From Bacteroidota bacterium (GTDB lineage Bacteria > Bacteroidota > Bacteroidia > Chitinophagales > Saprospiraceae), in contig JAKOVW010000090.1 of the NCBI GenBank assembly GCA_029781865.1, positions 62,001 through 126,000 of the forward strand: 64,000 nt of DNA, in the 5' to 3' direction. Numbering within the stretch: the first letter of the stretch is position 1; every line of letters starts with the position of its first letter. The notes under the pieces are model-generated. The model made no database searches, was not told where the DNA came from, and was given only the letters and a program-made list of their open reading frames with translations. Shown in pieces: positions 18,102 through 27,401 of the stretch. The position numbers and the translations under genes were made by a program.

Positions 18102-19415
18102 ATGTCCTATCTATTTACCTCAGAATCAGTATCCGAAGGCCATCCGGATAAAGTAGCAGATCAGATATCAGATGCATTGATCGATCATTTTTTAGCTTAT
18201 GACAAAGAATCTAAAGTAGCCTGTGAAACATTAGTAACAACCGGCCAGGTGGTATTAGCAGGAGAAGTCAAATCAAAAGCTTACCTGGATGTGCAGGAAA
18301 TTGCAAGAGAAGTCATTCGCAAAATCGGATACACCAGATCTGAATATATGTTTGAAGCCAACAGCTGTGGTGTTTTTTCAGCTATACACGAGCAATCCGC
18401 TGATATCAACAGGGGAGTAGACCGCAAGGTTAAAAAGCAAAGTTTTGAATCCAGGGCAAAAGCACAAGGTGCAGGTGATCAGGGTATGATGTTTGGTTAT
18501 GCTACTAATGAGACAGAAAATTATATGCCATTGCCTTTGAGTCTGGCGCACATGTTACTGGAAGAATTATCGAGAATAAGAAGAGAAGGCAAAGTGATGA
18601 AATATTTAAGGCCTGATGCAAAATCACAGGTTACTATTGAATATGATGACAATAACAAACCCATCCGGATTGATACCATTGTAATTTCTACACAACACGA
18701 TGATTTTGTGAAGCCCGGACGTTCGGCTAATGCAGCACAGCGGGCAGATGAGCAAATGTTGAAACAGATCAAAGATGATGTAATCAACATTCTGATTCCT
18801 AGGGTAAAACGGAAATTGACATCGCAACTTCGCAAATTATTCAATAAAGAAATTACCTATCATGTCAATCCCACCGGAAAATTTGTGATCGGCGGACCTC
18901 ACGGAGATACCGGATTAACGGGACGTAAAATCATCGTGGATACCTATGGTGGCAAAGGAGCACATGGCGGCGGCGCATTCAGCGGAAAAGATCCTTCCAA
19001 AGTGGATCGTTCTGCAGCCTATGCAACGAGGCATATTGCAAAGAATATGGTAGCAGCTGGTCTATGCGATGAAGTATTGGTGCAGGTGTCGTATGCAATC
19101 GGTGTAGCAAAACCCTGTGGTCTGTACGTCAATACCAACGGCACTTCCAAGGTGCAATTATCCGATGGACAGATTGCAAGAAAAATTGAAAAGATTTTTG
19201 ATCTTCGTCCGTATGCGATCGAACAACGATTGAAACTTCGCACTCCGATGTATTCTGAAACGGCTTCATATGGACACATGGGAAGAAAAAATGAAGTAGT
19301 GAGTAAGACGTTTAATGCAGGTAAGCCAAATGAAAAAACAATGAATGTCGAATTGTTTACCTGGGAAAAACTGGATTACGTCAGAAAGATCAAAAACGAG
19401 TTTGGATTGAAATAA
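18102..19415 (+). CDS. metK: S-adenosylmethionine synthase
   Basis: MetK makes S-adenosylmethionine from methionine and ATP, releasing phosphate and pyrophosphate, as a cytoplasmic tetramer needing Mg2+ and K+. The three-domain protein starts [20 protein letters not shown], which carries the ATP-binding GHPDK motif. The central [12 protein letters not shown] hexapeptide region and the glycine-rich [13 protein letters not shown] loop are intact. At 437 residues it is longer than the 384 of E. coli; extra residues include a stretch near 175-215 ([16 protein letters not shown] and on), common in Bacteroidota versions. The gene stands alone and converges on kup. Confidence 0.98.
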   Translation: MSYLFTSESVSEGHPDKVADQISDALIDHFLAYDKESKVACETLVTTGQVVLAGEVKSKAYLDVQEIAREVIRKIGYTRSEYMFEANSCGVFSAIHEQSADINRGVDRKVKKQSFESRAKAQGAGDQGMMFGYATNETENYMPLPLSLAHMLLEELSRIRREGKVMKYLRPDAKSQVTIEYDDNNKPIRIDTIVISTQHDDFVKPGRSANAAQRADEQMLKQIKDDVINILIPRVKRKLTSQLRKLFNKEITYHVNPTGKFVIGGPHGDTGLTGRKIIVDTYGGKGAHGGGAFSGKDPSKVDRSAAYATRHIAKNMVAAGLCDEVLVQVSYAIGVAKPCGLYVNTNGTSKVQLSDGQIARKIEKIFDLRPYAIEQRLKLRTPMYSETASYGHMGRKNEVVSKTFNAGKPNEKTMNVELFTWEKLDYVRKIKNEFGLK

Positions 19416-19481
19416 TTCCGGTTTACTGAATTACAAGACAACTTTTGATTGAATGAAATTGGTTAGTGCATGAAAATGTGC

Positions 19482-21428
19482 CTATCGCTCTCTCTTTAAA
19501 TGCATTTCTGCTTTAGGGCCAACGAGTATTGGAACGATTTCTTCTTCGACATTCGACATTTCCAGTCCGAAGTCATCCATTGCCGGCAAACTTATTTTCT
19601 TAATCATGCGGTATGTGCGTACCACCCACTGCTCGAATCCGGATAATTCTGTATCAGCTGAAACGCGTGTATGCAGAAGAATAAATTTAAAGTCTGCATT
19701 AATGTTGTACTTGCGTATAGAAGGATATGGACTTTGTACGCTCACTTCACCACTTGCTACCATTTGTTCGACAATTTCGCGAAACATCGAATTCACACGG
19801 TGTTCGACTTTATAACCAAACCGCAGTTGTACAAAAAACACTTCTTTAGGTACGATGGTATCCACGTGAAATGATTTTGTAAACGGTTCATCGAGAATCT
19901 GAACATGCACAAACCAGTAAACATCGGCCCGTTTTGGTTTCTTGCGCAAGATGGAATACATGATATTCGAATCGATCAGGGATTTGTTATCCGACATGGA
20001 AAGATAAACCAGGTGACTGGCTTCTTTGGGAATCGAAGTATCATCCTGCAAATCTTTCAGAATTGGTATATAATCCTTGATCTCAACAAAGCGGGTATGT
20101 TTGTCGCGTATTTTTTGAGCATTGTACAATACAAACACCATTGTTGCGAAAATCAATGTAAGAGTAAGTGTAAACCAACCACCGTGTGCAAGTTTGTCGG
20201 CATTGGAAATGAGGAAAATGGTTTCGAAACAGAGATAAAAAAACAACAGGGTGAGGCCCAACCAGGTTTTGTGAAAACGTATTTTATAATAATAGCTCAG
20301 CAACATGGTGGTCATCAGCATATTAATAATGATGGCCAGACCATACGCGGCTTCCATGTTTTCAGATGTTTGAAAGATCAGCTGAACGGTGATACAGCCT
20401 ATCATTAAGAACCAATTGATGCTGGGTATGTAAATCTGTCCTTTTAATTGGGACGGGTAATTCACTCTGGTCCTGAACCAAAGATGCAATTTCATGGCTT
20501 CGTTCACGAGTGTAAAAACTCCGCTGATTAAAGCCTGGCTGGCAATGATTGTTGCAGCAGTGGAAATGACGATTCCCATAGGCAAAAACCAGGCTGGCAT
20601 CAAGTCGTAAAAAATCCGTTGACCCGGGGCTAGCGATTGTCCATTCATATTGGCAAGCAACCATGCGGCTTGACCGAAATAGCTAAAGATCAAACAGAAT
20701 AATACAAAAGACCAGCTTATCCGGATATTAAATTTTCCACAATGACCCAAATCAGAATATAATGCTTCTCCTCCGGTAGTACAGAGGAAAACTGCACCTA
20801 ACAGCCAGAATCCCTGCGGGTAATGTACCAGCAAATCAAATGCATGTTTTGGATTCAGGGCTCTCAATATTTCCGGATGGAGTTGAATCTGCCAGAATCC
20901 CAAAGCGCCAATCATCAAAAACCAAACGAGCATGATGGGTCCGAAAGTCGTACCCACAGTTTGAGTACCCACTTGCTGAAATGTAAAAATGGCAATGATA
21001 ATTCCTATGACTATAGGTACTGTTTTGATGTTAGGGTATAAGATATTCAATCCCTCCACGGCAGAAGAAATCGAAATCGGCGGGGTAATAAATCCATCCG
21101 CAATTAGGGTTGCGCAACCGATGATCGCCGGGTAAATCACCCATTTTGCATTGTATCGTCTCACCAGCGCATACAAAGCGAAAATGCCGCCTTCCCCATT
21201 ATTATCTGCGTTGAGCGCCAGATAGATATACTTGATTGTGGTCAAAATGATCAGGGTCCAGAAAACACAGGACACACCGCCTAAGACCAGCTCCGGCGAA
21301 ATGGGTTTGCCTTTGGTAATGGCCTGCATCACGTAAAGTGGTGATGTTCCTATATCGCCAAAAATAATTCCTAAAGTAATCAATAACCCAGCGACACTGG
21401 GTTTATGAATCTGACTTGCTGATCCCAT
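19482..21428 (-). CDS. kup: KUP family potassium uptake protein
   Basis: A 648-residue potassium transporter, probably a K+/H+ symporter, in the inner membrane. The family start is evident: SVAGLLITLGIIFGDIGTSP with the conserved GDIGTSPLY, then ADNNGEGGIFALYALVRR. About 12 hydrophobic spans follow, to about residue 450, and then a cytoplasmic domain (about 455-648; HVQILDEPFTKSFHVDTIVP). The length is normal. Transcription is monocistronic and converges on metK with a 66-base gap that shows no clear terminator hairpin. Confidence 0.96.
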   Translation of the reverse strand: MGSASQIHKPSVAGLLITLGIIFGDIGTSPLYVMQAITKGKPISPELVLGGVSCVFWTLIILTTIKYIYLALNADNNGEGGIFALYALVRRYNAKWVIYPAIIGCATLIADGFITPPISISSAVEGLNILYPNIKTVPIVIGIIIAIFTFQQVGTQTVGTTFGPIMLVWFLMIGALGFWQIQLHPEILRALNPKHAFDLLVHYPQGFWLLGAVFLCTTGGEALYSDLGHCGKFNIRISWSFVLFCLIFSYFGQAAWLLANMNGQSLAPGQRIFYDLMPAWFLPMGIVISTAATIIASQALISGVFTLVNEAMKLHLWFRTRVNYPSQLKGQIYIPSINWFLMIGCITVQLIFQTSENMEAAYGLAIIINMLMTTMLLSYYYKIRFHKTWLGLTLLFFYLCFETIFLISNADKLAHGGWFTLTLTLIFATMVFVLYNAQKIRDKHTRFVEIKDYIPILKDLQDDTSIPKEASHLVYLSMSDNKSLIDSNIMYSILRKKPKRADVYWFVHVQILDEPFTKSFHVDTIVPKEVFFVQLRFGYKVEHRVNSMFREIVEQMVASGEVSVQSPYPSIRKYNINADFKFILLHTRVSADTELSGFEQWVVRTYRMIKKISLPAMDDFGLEMSNVEEEIVPILVGPKAEMHLKRER

Positions 21429-21789
21429 GTGGTTTTAAAAGTCTAATTGCTTTCAAATCGGGCGTAAAATTACTATCCCTGAGGACTTATTTAAATTTTC
21501 GATGAAAATATATAAGCTGTAGGATTAAATTAGAGGCAGTAGTTGTTTAGGCTGTAGGCTATAGAGAAGCGATGTCCTTAGAATTTTTTTGAATGGTTGT
21601 ACGGGAAATCAATTAATCCATTACCCATCATCATTTCAATATAATCCATTACTTAATCACCTAAACCACTAAACCGCTAAACCGCTAAAGACCTAAATAC
21701 CCAAAGCCTATTGCCTTTTCTTTTCACAAAGTTTTAACCATACTCCACTGCCAAATCGCTTAGTTTTGTGGTCTAAAAAATAAAAAAGT
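21429..21789. other. 361-bp intergenic gap with CTAAACC low-complexity words
   Basis: The region is AT-rich. Positions 21645-21705 carry CACTAAACCGCTAAACCGC-like words, related in style to the other low-complexity gaps. The right end holds the promoter of the DUF4197 gene. No coding frame is supported. Confidence 0.6.
21761..21768 (+). promoter_or_regulatory. Bacteroidota -7 element for the DUF4197 gene
   Basis: TAGTTTTG matches TAnnTTTG and lies 21 bases before the ATG at 21790. Confidence 0.45.
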
Positions 21790-22497
21790 ATGAGATTCAT
21801 TTTCATTGCCTTTTGTTCCGTGGTCTTGTTTTCTTCCTGCAATGCGCAGTTTGATAAATTACTTAAGAAAGTAATCAAAACAGATTTGAGTACAGAAGAT
21901 GTTGCTGCCGGATTGAAAGAAGCGCTGTCAAATGGCACCAGTAAAGGTTCGGATCTGTTGTCGCAGAAAGATGGTTACTTTAAAAGTATTTATAAAATAA
22001 GTTTGCCGGATGACGCAAAATCAGTTTGTAATAAATTGAAAGTTATTCCGGGATTTAACTCCATTGAAGATGATGTGGTGGAAAAATTAAATCGTGCTGC
22101 TGAAGATGCAGCGGTTAAGGCAAAACCTATTTTTCTAAGCGCGATCAAACAAATGACCATTGCAGATGCATGGAATATTTTGAAAGGAGCGGATAATTCT
22201 GCAACAACCTATCTGCATAAAACAACCAATCAGGCCCTTTACAACGAATTTAAACCTGTTATTTCAGAATCCTTGGAAAAAGTAGGTGCACTTCAGTTGT
22301 GGTCTTCCGCGGTCAGCCAGTACAATCAAATTCCATTTGTCAAAAAAGCCAATCCCGATATGTCCGACTATGTAACGAATAAGGCGCTGGAAGGACTATT
22401 CAAAAAAATTGCGGAAGAAGAAAAAGACATCCGCCATAATCTCGCTTCAAGAACATCTGATTTGCTGAAAAGAGTTTTTTCACAGCAGGACAAGTAA
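21790..22497 (+). CDS. DUF4197 family lipoprotein
   Basis: A 235-residue protein of the DUF4197 family. A short signal ends in a lipobox (VLFSSC, Cys near residue 16), so it is probably an outer- or inner-membrane lipoprotein. The family features are AAGLKEALSNGTSKGSDLLS near the start, LNRAAEDAAVKAKPIFLSAI, and MTIADAWNILKGADNSATTYL. The protein is almost entirely helical. The biochemical role is unknown. The gene is followed by a strong bidirectional terminator and then the GTTGCAA repeat array. Confidence 0.9.
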   Translation: MRFIFIAFCSVVLFSSCNAQFDKLLKKVIKTDLSTEDVAAGLKEALSNGTSKGSDLLSQKDGYFKSIYKISLPDDAKSVCNKLKVIPGFNSIEDDVVEKLNRAAEDAAVKAKPIFLSAIKQMTIADAWNILKGADNSATTYLHKTTNQALYNEFKPVISESLEKVGALQLWSSAVSQYNQIPFVKKANPDMSDYVTNKALEGLFKKIAEEEKDIRHNLASRTSDLLKRVFSQQDK

Positions 22498-22579
22498 TTC
22501 TGCAACCGGAATATGTTCAATCATGTATCATTAGTCAGATTGGATATCAACCACGCAGTTTAATCAATTAACCAGTTAG

Positions 22580-22617
22580 AATAAAGAGCCCATGACGTAA
22601 GTCATGGGCTCTTTATT
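22580..22617. terminator. Strong bidirectional hairpin terminator
   Basis: AATAAAGAGCCCATGAC (22580-22596) pairs perfectly over 17 bp with GTCATGGGCTCTTTATT (22601-22617) around the loop GTAA. T-rich ends on both strands make it usable in both directions. It lies 80 bases after the DUF4197 stop. Confidence 0.8.
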
Positions 22618-22635
22618 TTGAATTGTATCTTGTGG

Positions 22636-23157
22636 AATGGGAAGTTGCAAGTTGCAAACTTGCAACAACAAAATGCAAGTTGCAAACTTGCAACAACAGT
22701 GTGTTTTGTGGAATGAGAAGTTGCAAGTTGCAAACTTGCAACAACGATTATGGGGAGTTGCAAGTTGCAAAATTGCAACAACAAAATGTGCAAACATGCA
22801 ACAACAACAGCAGTGTGTCTTGTGGAATGAGAAGTTGCAAGTTGCAAACTTGCAACAACGGGATGGTAGGTTTCAAATTATAAACTTGCAACAACAAAAT
22901 GTGCAAACATGCAACAACAACAACAGTGTGTCTTGTGGAATGAGAAGTTGCAAGTTACAAACTTGCAACAACGATTATGGGGAGTTGCAAGTTGCAAACT
23001 TGCAACAACAGGGTTATGAGAAGTGTGTGTCTTGTGGAATGAGAAGTTGCAAGTTACAAACTTGCAACAACGATTATGGGGAGTTGCAAGTTGCAAAATT
23101 GCAATAACAACATAAAACTTGCAACAACATGCTATTTGCAAACTTGCAACAACTACA
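22636..23157. repeat. Dense array of about 14 GTTGCAA-type palindromes
   Basis: The core is GTTGCAA-AC-TTGCAAC, a 16-bp palindrome with a two-base centre. Cores are at 22651-22666, 22679-22694, 22727-22742, 22764-22779 (centre AA), 22787-22802 (TGTGCAAACATGCAAC), 22841-22856, 22878-22892 (degenerate), 22900-22915, 22954-22969, 22991-23006, 23053-23068, 23090-23105, 23111-23124 (partial) and 23134-23150. Between them recur TGTGTCTTGTGGAATGAGAA and CGATTATGGGGA spacers, and the core is often preceded by another AGTTGCAA. ORFs of 70-160 codons run through on both strands but encode only the repeat. Spacing is irregular and the spacers are repeated, so this is not a CRISPR array. Confidence 0.9.
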
Positions 23158-23165
23158 GCCTTCAT

Positions 23166-23236
23166 TGTCACTAAAAACTCCTAACCCCTAACTCCTAACT
23201 CATCACTCATCACTCATCACTCAACTCCAATCTCAT
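23166..23236. repeat. CTAACTCC / CATCACTC low-complexity repeat
   Basis: CTCCTAACCCCTAACTCC followed by three CATCACT words runs up to the stop codon of the phosphatase gene, the same position relative to a minus-strand gene as at 2338-2398 and 6751-6796. Confidence 0.7.
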
Positions 23237-23237
23237 A

Positions 23238-24761
23238 TCATCTTCCTCCCTTCTTCAGATAATCAATGACCATCATGCGTAGATCATTTCTTAAATCTTC
23301 CGGATCATCTTTGCGGGCAGGATAATAGATGATGATATCCGGGTGGCCTTTTTTCAGGAATTCCAATCCGGATTCGAGTCCGGTGAGCAGGAAGTCATTC
23401 ATGGCGACATGGTACGTTTTCATTTCGTCCAGCAATTCCGTGGAAATAAACCATTTGCCATCTGGATTGCGGCTTACTTTATCCCATTGTAAAAATCCTC
23501 CTGAACCTGTATTAGCGAATCCGGCGTCCAAGATTTTTTTGAGCAGCGTACCTCGCATATCGACTTCGATCACACTTCCTCCAAATGGCAATGAACGAAG
23601 GATATCATATTGGGATAGTTTGTCTTTAAGAAAATCATCCACGCGGACGCTTCCGGAGTTCATAATGGAACAATGGGTTAATGAAGTTCCTTTGGTAAAT
23701 GCTTTGCAGATTAATTCGCCGAATGCTGCCGGTTTGTTGCGTAAGGTAAGATCTCTGGCATCAAGAGGTTGAGGTAATGTCGTGAGGACTTCTTCCGGAT
23801 TGAAACCCATTTCACGGATAATTTTATATTCAATGGCAATCCATTTTTCAACAAGCTGATTGACTTCAGGATCCGGAGTTATGGTTTGATCTACTTTTAC
23901 CAGGCTGGAATTGATGTTTGTTTTTTTGTTTTTTGTGTTGTAGCTAATCCGGTGTACGTATACCGTTTTTCCATTGGCATCTGCTTTCGTGATGATTGTA
24001 TTTCCAACTTCAAATTTCATATTTTCATGTTCATGGCCGCCAAGGATAAGCTTAATATCCGGAAATAATTTAGCCATTTTGGAATCATCTTCTTTGTTGA
24101 GATGGCTCAACGAAATAATGATATCCACCTTGTCCTTTAATTTTTGAATTTCAGATTTCACTGTTTCAAAAATATCATCGTAGTGAACATATTTCACTTT
24201 GTTGGCTGCAAGACAGGGAGCCACAATACCGATTCTCACTTCTTTTCCCTGCTTGTTTGTAAAACGAATGATTCGGTTTTTAGGAATATCGGTCTTTACA
24301 CCGTTACGCATTTGTGTAAACAGTTGTGCTGTGTCATTATTTAAATGAATTACATTGCTTGAGACCCAGTCAAAGGTTGATTCATTCAGGCGTTTTTGTA
24401 AAGAAGATTCATCGAGGTCAAATTCGTGATTGCCGAATGTAACCAGATCCACACCCATTTTATTTAATACTTCGACCATGTGTTTGCCATTGACCCGTTC
24501 TCCTTCAAATTTCAATGTGCCCAATAAAGTCGGACTTAAAAAATCACCGGATAATACAGTTAATGTGTTTGGATTTTCAGCCAGCAATTTTTTACGAATG
24601 GTAGCGATCCGTGCGGCACCTCCGGAATTCCCATTGTCCATTGGAGCTATTTCATAAAAATCATTAAATTGTAATATCGTGAATTGAACCAGGTCGGATT
24701 CCTGAGCTATTAACAAAGCAGAAGTACAGAATAGAAAGAATAAATTGGCGATTAATTTCAT
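23238..24761 (-). CDS. Secreted 5'-nucleotidase / bifunctional metallophosphatase
   Basis: A 507-residue periplasmic enzyme of the UshA/5'-nucleotidase type, releasing phosphate from nucleotides or related esters. A signal peptide (about 1-19, cleavage after LIAQ) precedes the dimetal phosphatase domain: LQFNDFYEIAP (the usual NDxH metal motif with Tyr in the His position), LSGDFLSPT, TFGNHEFDLDE, SLSHLNKEDD and GGHEHENMKFE. The C-terminal nucleotide-binding domain begins near 320, with MNSGSVRVDDF and PFGGSVIEVDMRG. The His-to-Tyr change is known in an NDxYE-type subgroup, so activity may persist, but substrate choice is uncertain. The gene is isolated between two repeat-rich gaps. Confidence 0.9.
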   Translation of the reverse strand: MKLIANLFFLFCTSALLIAQESDLVQFTILQFNDFYEIAPMDNGNSGGAARIATIRKKLLAENPNTLTVLSGDFLSPTLLGTLKFEGERVNGKHMVEVLNKMGVDLVTFGNHEFDLDESSLQKRLNESTFDWVSSNVIHLNNDTAQLFTQMRNGVKTDIPKNRIIRFTNKQGKEVRIGIVAPCLAANKVKYVHYDDIFETVKSEIQKLKDKVDIIISLSHLNKEDDSKMAKLFPDIKLILGGHEHENMKFEVGNTIITKADANGKTVYVHRISYNTKNKKTNINSSLVKVDQTITPDPEVNQLVEKWIAIEYKIIREMGFNPEEVLTTLPQPLDARDLTLRNKPAAFGELICKAFTKGTSLTHCSIMNSGSVRVDDFLKDKLSQYDILRSLPFGGSVIEVDMRGTLLKKILDAGFANTGSGGFLQWDKVSRNPDGKWFISTELLDEMKTYHVAMNDFLLTGLESGLEFLKKGHPDIIIYYPARKDDPEDLRNDLRMMVIDYLKKGGR

Positions 24762-25003
24762 CAGATGGTTTTGTTAAGGTTATTTTAGAATGTTAAAATT
24801 TTAAGTTTCAATAGGAAAAAAATTAGTAGGAAAAACCAATAATGGACATTGGTTTTTCAGGATACATTTCTTTTCAGACCATGACAACGAAATTGACATT
24901 TAAAGGGTCTTATTAATTTGATGCTGATCATTTTGTCAAAAGGATTCATTCCAACGCAATTTGTCAAAAAGGATTATTTTGCAAAAGTAAATACAAAAGA
25001 GGT

Positions 25004-27247
25004 ATGCTCAAATTTTTAGGGAATTACTTATTGGCTTTTTTATGGGTCTTCTTCCTGGGAAGCACATCTCATTTGCGAGCTACGCATATTATCGGGGGAG
25101 ATCTGACTTATAGATGTTTAGGTAACAATTTATATGAAATCACCCTGATTCTGCGAAGGGATTGTATCAATGGTCAGCCGCCTTTCGATAATCCTGCTTC
25201 AGTCGGCATTTTTGATAGTTCAGGAGTATTGCAAACAAATCTGGGTAAATCGGGCAGACTTGCCATGACTTTCCATCCGGATGACACTTTAAATGAGATA
25301 CTCAAAAAAAACTGCGGAATAATTGGTGGCGATGTATGCGTTCATACCACAACTTATCGTGAAACCTTATACCTTCCTTACAAAGACGGGGGTTATATAC
25401 TGGCGTATCAGCGATGTTGCCGGAATAAAACCATTCAGAATATAGGAAGTCCGCTTGATGTCGGTACTACATATGCATTGATGATATCGGATGAGGCTTT
25501 GAACGTATGCAATTCAAGTCCAAGCCTAAGTCCATATCCTCCCATTTATGTTTGCGGTGGTCATCCGATACAGTTTAATTTGCAAGCTCATGATGCTGAG
25601 GGAGATTCTTTGGTCTATGCCATGTGTGATCCTTATTCTGGGGCAAGCCAGGCGAGTCCGCAGCCTGCAATACCTTCACCACCACCTTATCTTCCGGTGA
25701 CTTTCTTGGCACCTTATTCCACCAAGGATATGATTGGGGGAATTCCGCCTCTACAGATTGACTCGCATACCGGGCTGATGACCGGTTTTGCAGTTAATAT
25801 AGTTGCACAATATCTGGTGGCTTATTGTGTACAAGAATACAGAAACGGAAAATTGCTTTCAACTATTAGAAGAGATTTTCAAATAAATGTCAGGATTTGC
25901 AATTCAGTACCTGAAGCAGATTTCGATTATACCTTGGATCCTTGTGCATTTCCGGTTACGCTAAAGATAAAAGATAAATCAACAGATGCTTTTTCAGTCA
26001 TTGACTCGTGGAATTGGGAAAACGTGCTTCATTCCTTAAAGCAAAATTCAATAGAACAAAATCCGGTCTTCCAATTTACAGATACTGGAATTGCAAAAAT
26101 CAGATTGGTCGTTCATTCCAGGGAATCCTGCAGTGATACTTTGACCAGGGATATTCGAATCCGATCTGTAAGACCTGTTTTTGATAGTGTGTCATTTACA
26201 ATTTGCCTGGGTGATAGCATCCAGTTAGTAAAAACCTATGATGCGATGGTAAAATATAAATGGTTTCCATCAAGCGGATTGAGTTGTGTGAATTGTCCAA
26301 ATCCTAAAGCGAGCCCGGATTCTACTATCAGGTATGTGGTGACGTCTTCTGATTCAGCATGTATGCGGGTAGATACCATTCCTGTGTTTGTTCATGTTTG
26401 CGATACCTGTGCGTTCAATATCAGAAAGACATGTTTGAAGAACGGAATGATCGAAATTGCTGCATTGAATATTTATGGAAAATTAATTCAACCTGTTCCG
26501 CGGATTCATGAATTGTTCTGGAGTGTAAAGAAAAACAGTAATTACCCTGAAATTTCATTGATCAATAAAAATCCGGTTCTTTTAAATGCAGACCGGGAGT
26601 TCAGTCTTAGCTCAAAGATTTATTCATGGAAACCAGGACTTCCCAGGAGCATTGAGTTTGCCGACATTTGTAAACGGGATGTAACTGATTCAACTAATCT
26701 GTCCTGCTCTGGTCCATGTGCGGAATTGAATTTTATTTTGTCTTCCTGCGAAGATGATTATGATCTTGCCAACAATTTAAATTTTCCGTCAGCCATTTGT
26801 CAATCTATTTGCAGTAATGCCTGTAATTACATAATTGCCTTATTTGAAACAGACGGTTCACTGATCAATCCTGCGAATTACAGAATCAAATGGTCAACCG
26901 GAGGAAGCGGAGCCTACGTCATGATGATGGGACCTTATTATAATACACTGACTGTAGAGGTTCAGAAAGGAGATTGTATCTGGTATGGTCGTTACTGGAA
27001 GTCCTGTAAAAATTATATCGGCCATTTCAATCCTGAAATACCGGGATTAAATATGATGAACACAACTATTTCCGGCTTTTCTAATCTGCAGGCAATGATT
27101 CAAAATTCAGAAACGATTTTGATCTATAATCTGAATGGGCAATTAATAAGCAACAATAAAAATCAAATTGAGGAATTGGAGCCGGGAGTTTATTTTTTTA
27201 AAACCGGTACAGGAACAAATCAAAGATTGTTAAAATTTATTCGGTAA
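25004..27247 (+). CDS. Secreted PKD-containing protein with T9SS type A sorting domain (THIIGG family)
   Basis: A 747-residue exported protein. The signal peptide ends near STSHLRA, followed at once by THIIGGDLTYRCLGNN, the hallmark start of a large Bacteroidota family of surface proteins with an immunoglobulin-like first domain (to about residue 300). A PKD-like domain lies near 305-385 (LKIKDKSTDAFSVIDSWNW, FQFTDTGIAKIRLVVHS). A second Ig-like stretch (KYKWFPSSGLSCVNCPNP) precedes a Cys-rich region. The last 75 residues, with ILIYNLNGQLISNN and ELEPGVYFFKTGTG, form a type A sorting domain. The function is likely surface adhesion or display. It precedes the CHAT cluster on the same strand, 154 bases away, with a good promoter in between, so co-transcription is not implied. 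Confidence 0.85.
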   Translation: MLKFLGNYLLAFLWVFFLGSTSHLRATHIIGGDLTYRCLGNNLYEITLILRRDCINGQPPFDNPASVGIFDSSGVLQTNLGKSGRLAMTFHPDDTLNEILKKNCGIIGGDVCVHTTTYRETLYLPYKDGGYILAYQRCCRNKTIQNIGSPLDVGTTYALMISDEALNVCNSSPSLSPYPPIYVCGGHPIQFNLQAHDAEGDSLVYAMCDPYSGASQASPQPAIPSPPPYLPVTFLAPYSTKDMIGGIPPLQIDSHTGLMTGFAVNIVAQYLVAYCVQEYRNGKLLSTIRRDFQINVRICNSVPEADFDYTLDPCAFPVTLKIKDKSTDAFSVIDSWNWENVLHSLKQNSIEQNPVFQFTDTGIAKIRLVVHSRESCSDTLTRDIRIRSVRPVFDSVSFTICLGDSIQLVKTYDAMVKYKWFPSSGLSCVNCPNPKASPDSTIRYVVTSSDSACMRVDTIPVFVHVCDTCAFNIRKTCLKNGMIEIAALNIYGKLIQPVPRIHELFWSVKKNSNYPEISLINKNPVLLNADREFSLSSKIYSWKPGLPRSIEFADICKRDVTDSTNLSCSGPCAELNFILSSCEDDYDLANNLNFPSAICQSICSNACNYIIALFETDGSLINPANYRIKWSTGGSGAYVMMMGPYYNTLTVEVQKGDCIWYGRYWKSCKNYIGHFNPEIPGLNMMNTTISGFSNLQAMIQNSETILIYNLNGQLISNNKNQIEELEPGVYFFKTGTGTNQRLLKFIR

Positions 27248-27327
27248 TTTAAGTTGAACTTTTTTCTTAGGTTAGCAAGAAATCGCATTAATCATTGAAA
27301 TAATTATTCAATCTCGTCATTTTCAGA

Positions 27328-27357
27328 TTGTTTAATTAGATGCATTGCATAAATTTG
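27328..27357 (+). promoter_or_regulatory. Promoter of the first CHAT gene
   Basis: TTG (27328-27330) and TAAATTTG (27350-27357) are separated by 19 bases, matching the Bacteroidota -33/-7 arrangement. The predicted start of transcription lies about 40 bases before the ATG at 27402. Confidence 0.6.
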
Positions 27358-27401
27358 TGAGCAAACCAAATGGAATTCCGTAATAAACCCAGGCATTGCG
27401 A

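Noticed and set aside
22636..23157. CRISPR array
   Set aside because: Repeat spacing is irregular, the spacers themselves are repeated, and no cas genes are near.
22576..23171. Several ORFs of 70-160 codons on both strands within the GTTGCAA array
   Set aside because: They translate only the repeat (KLQTCNN, LQVANLQQ and the like), occur in overlapping frames on both strands, and lack other coding features.
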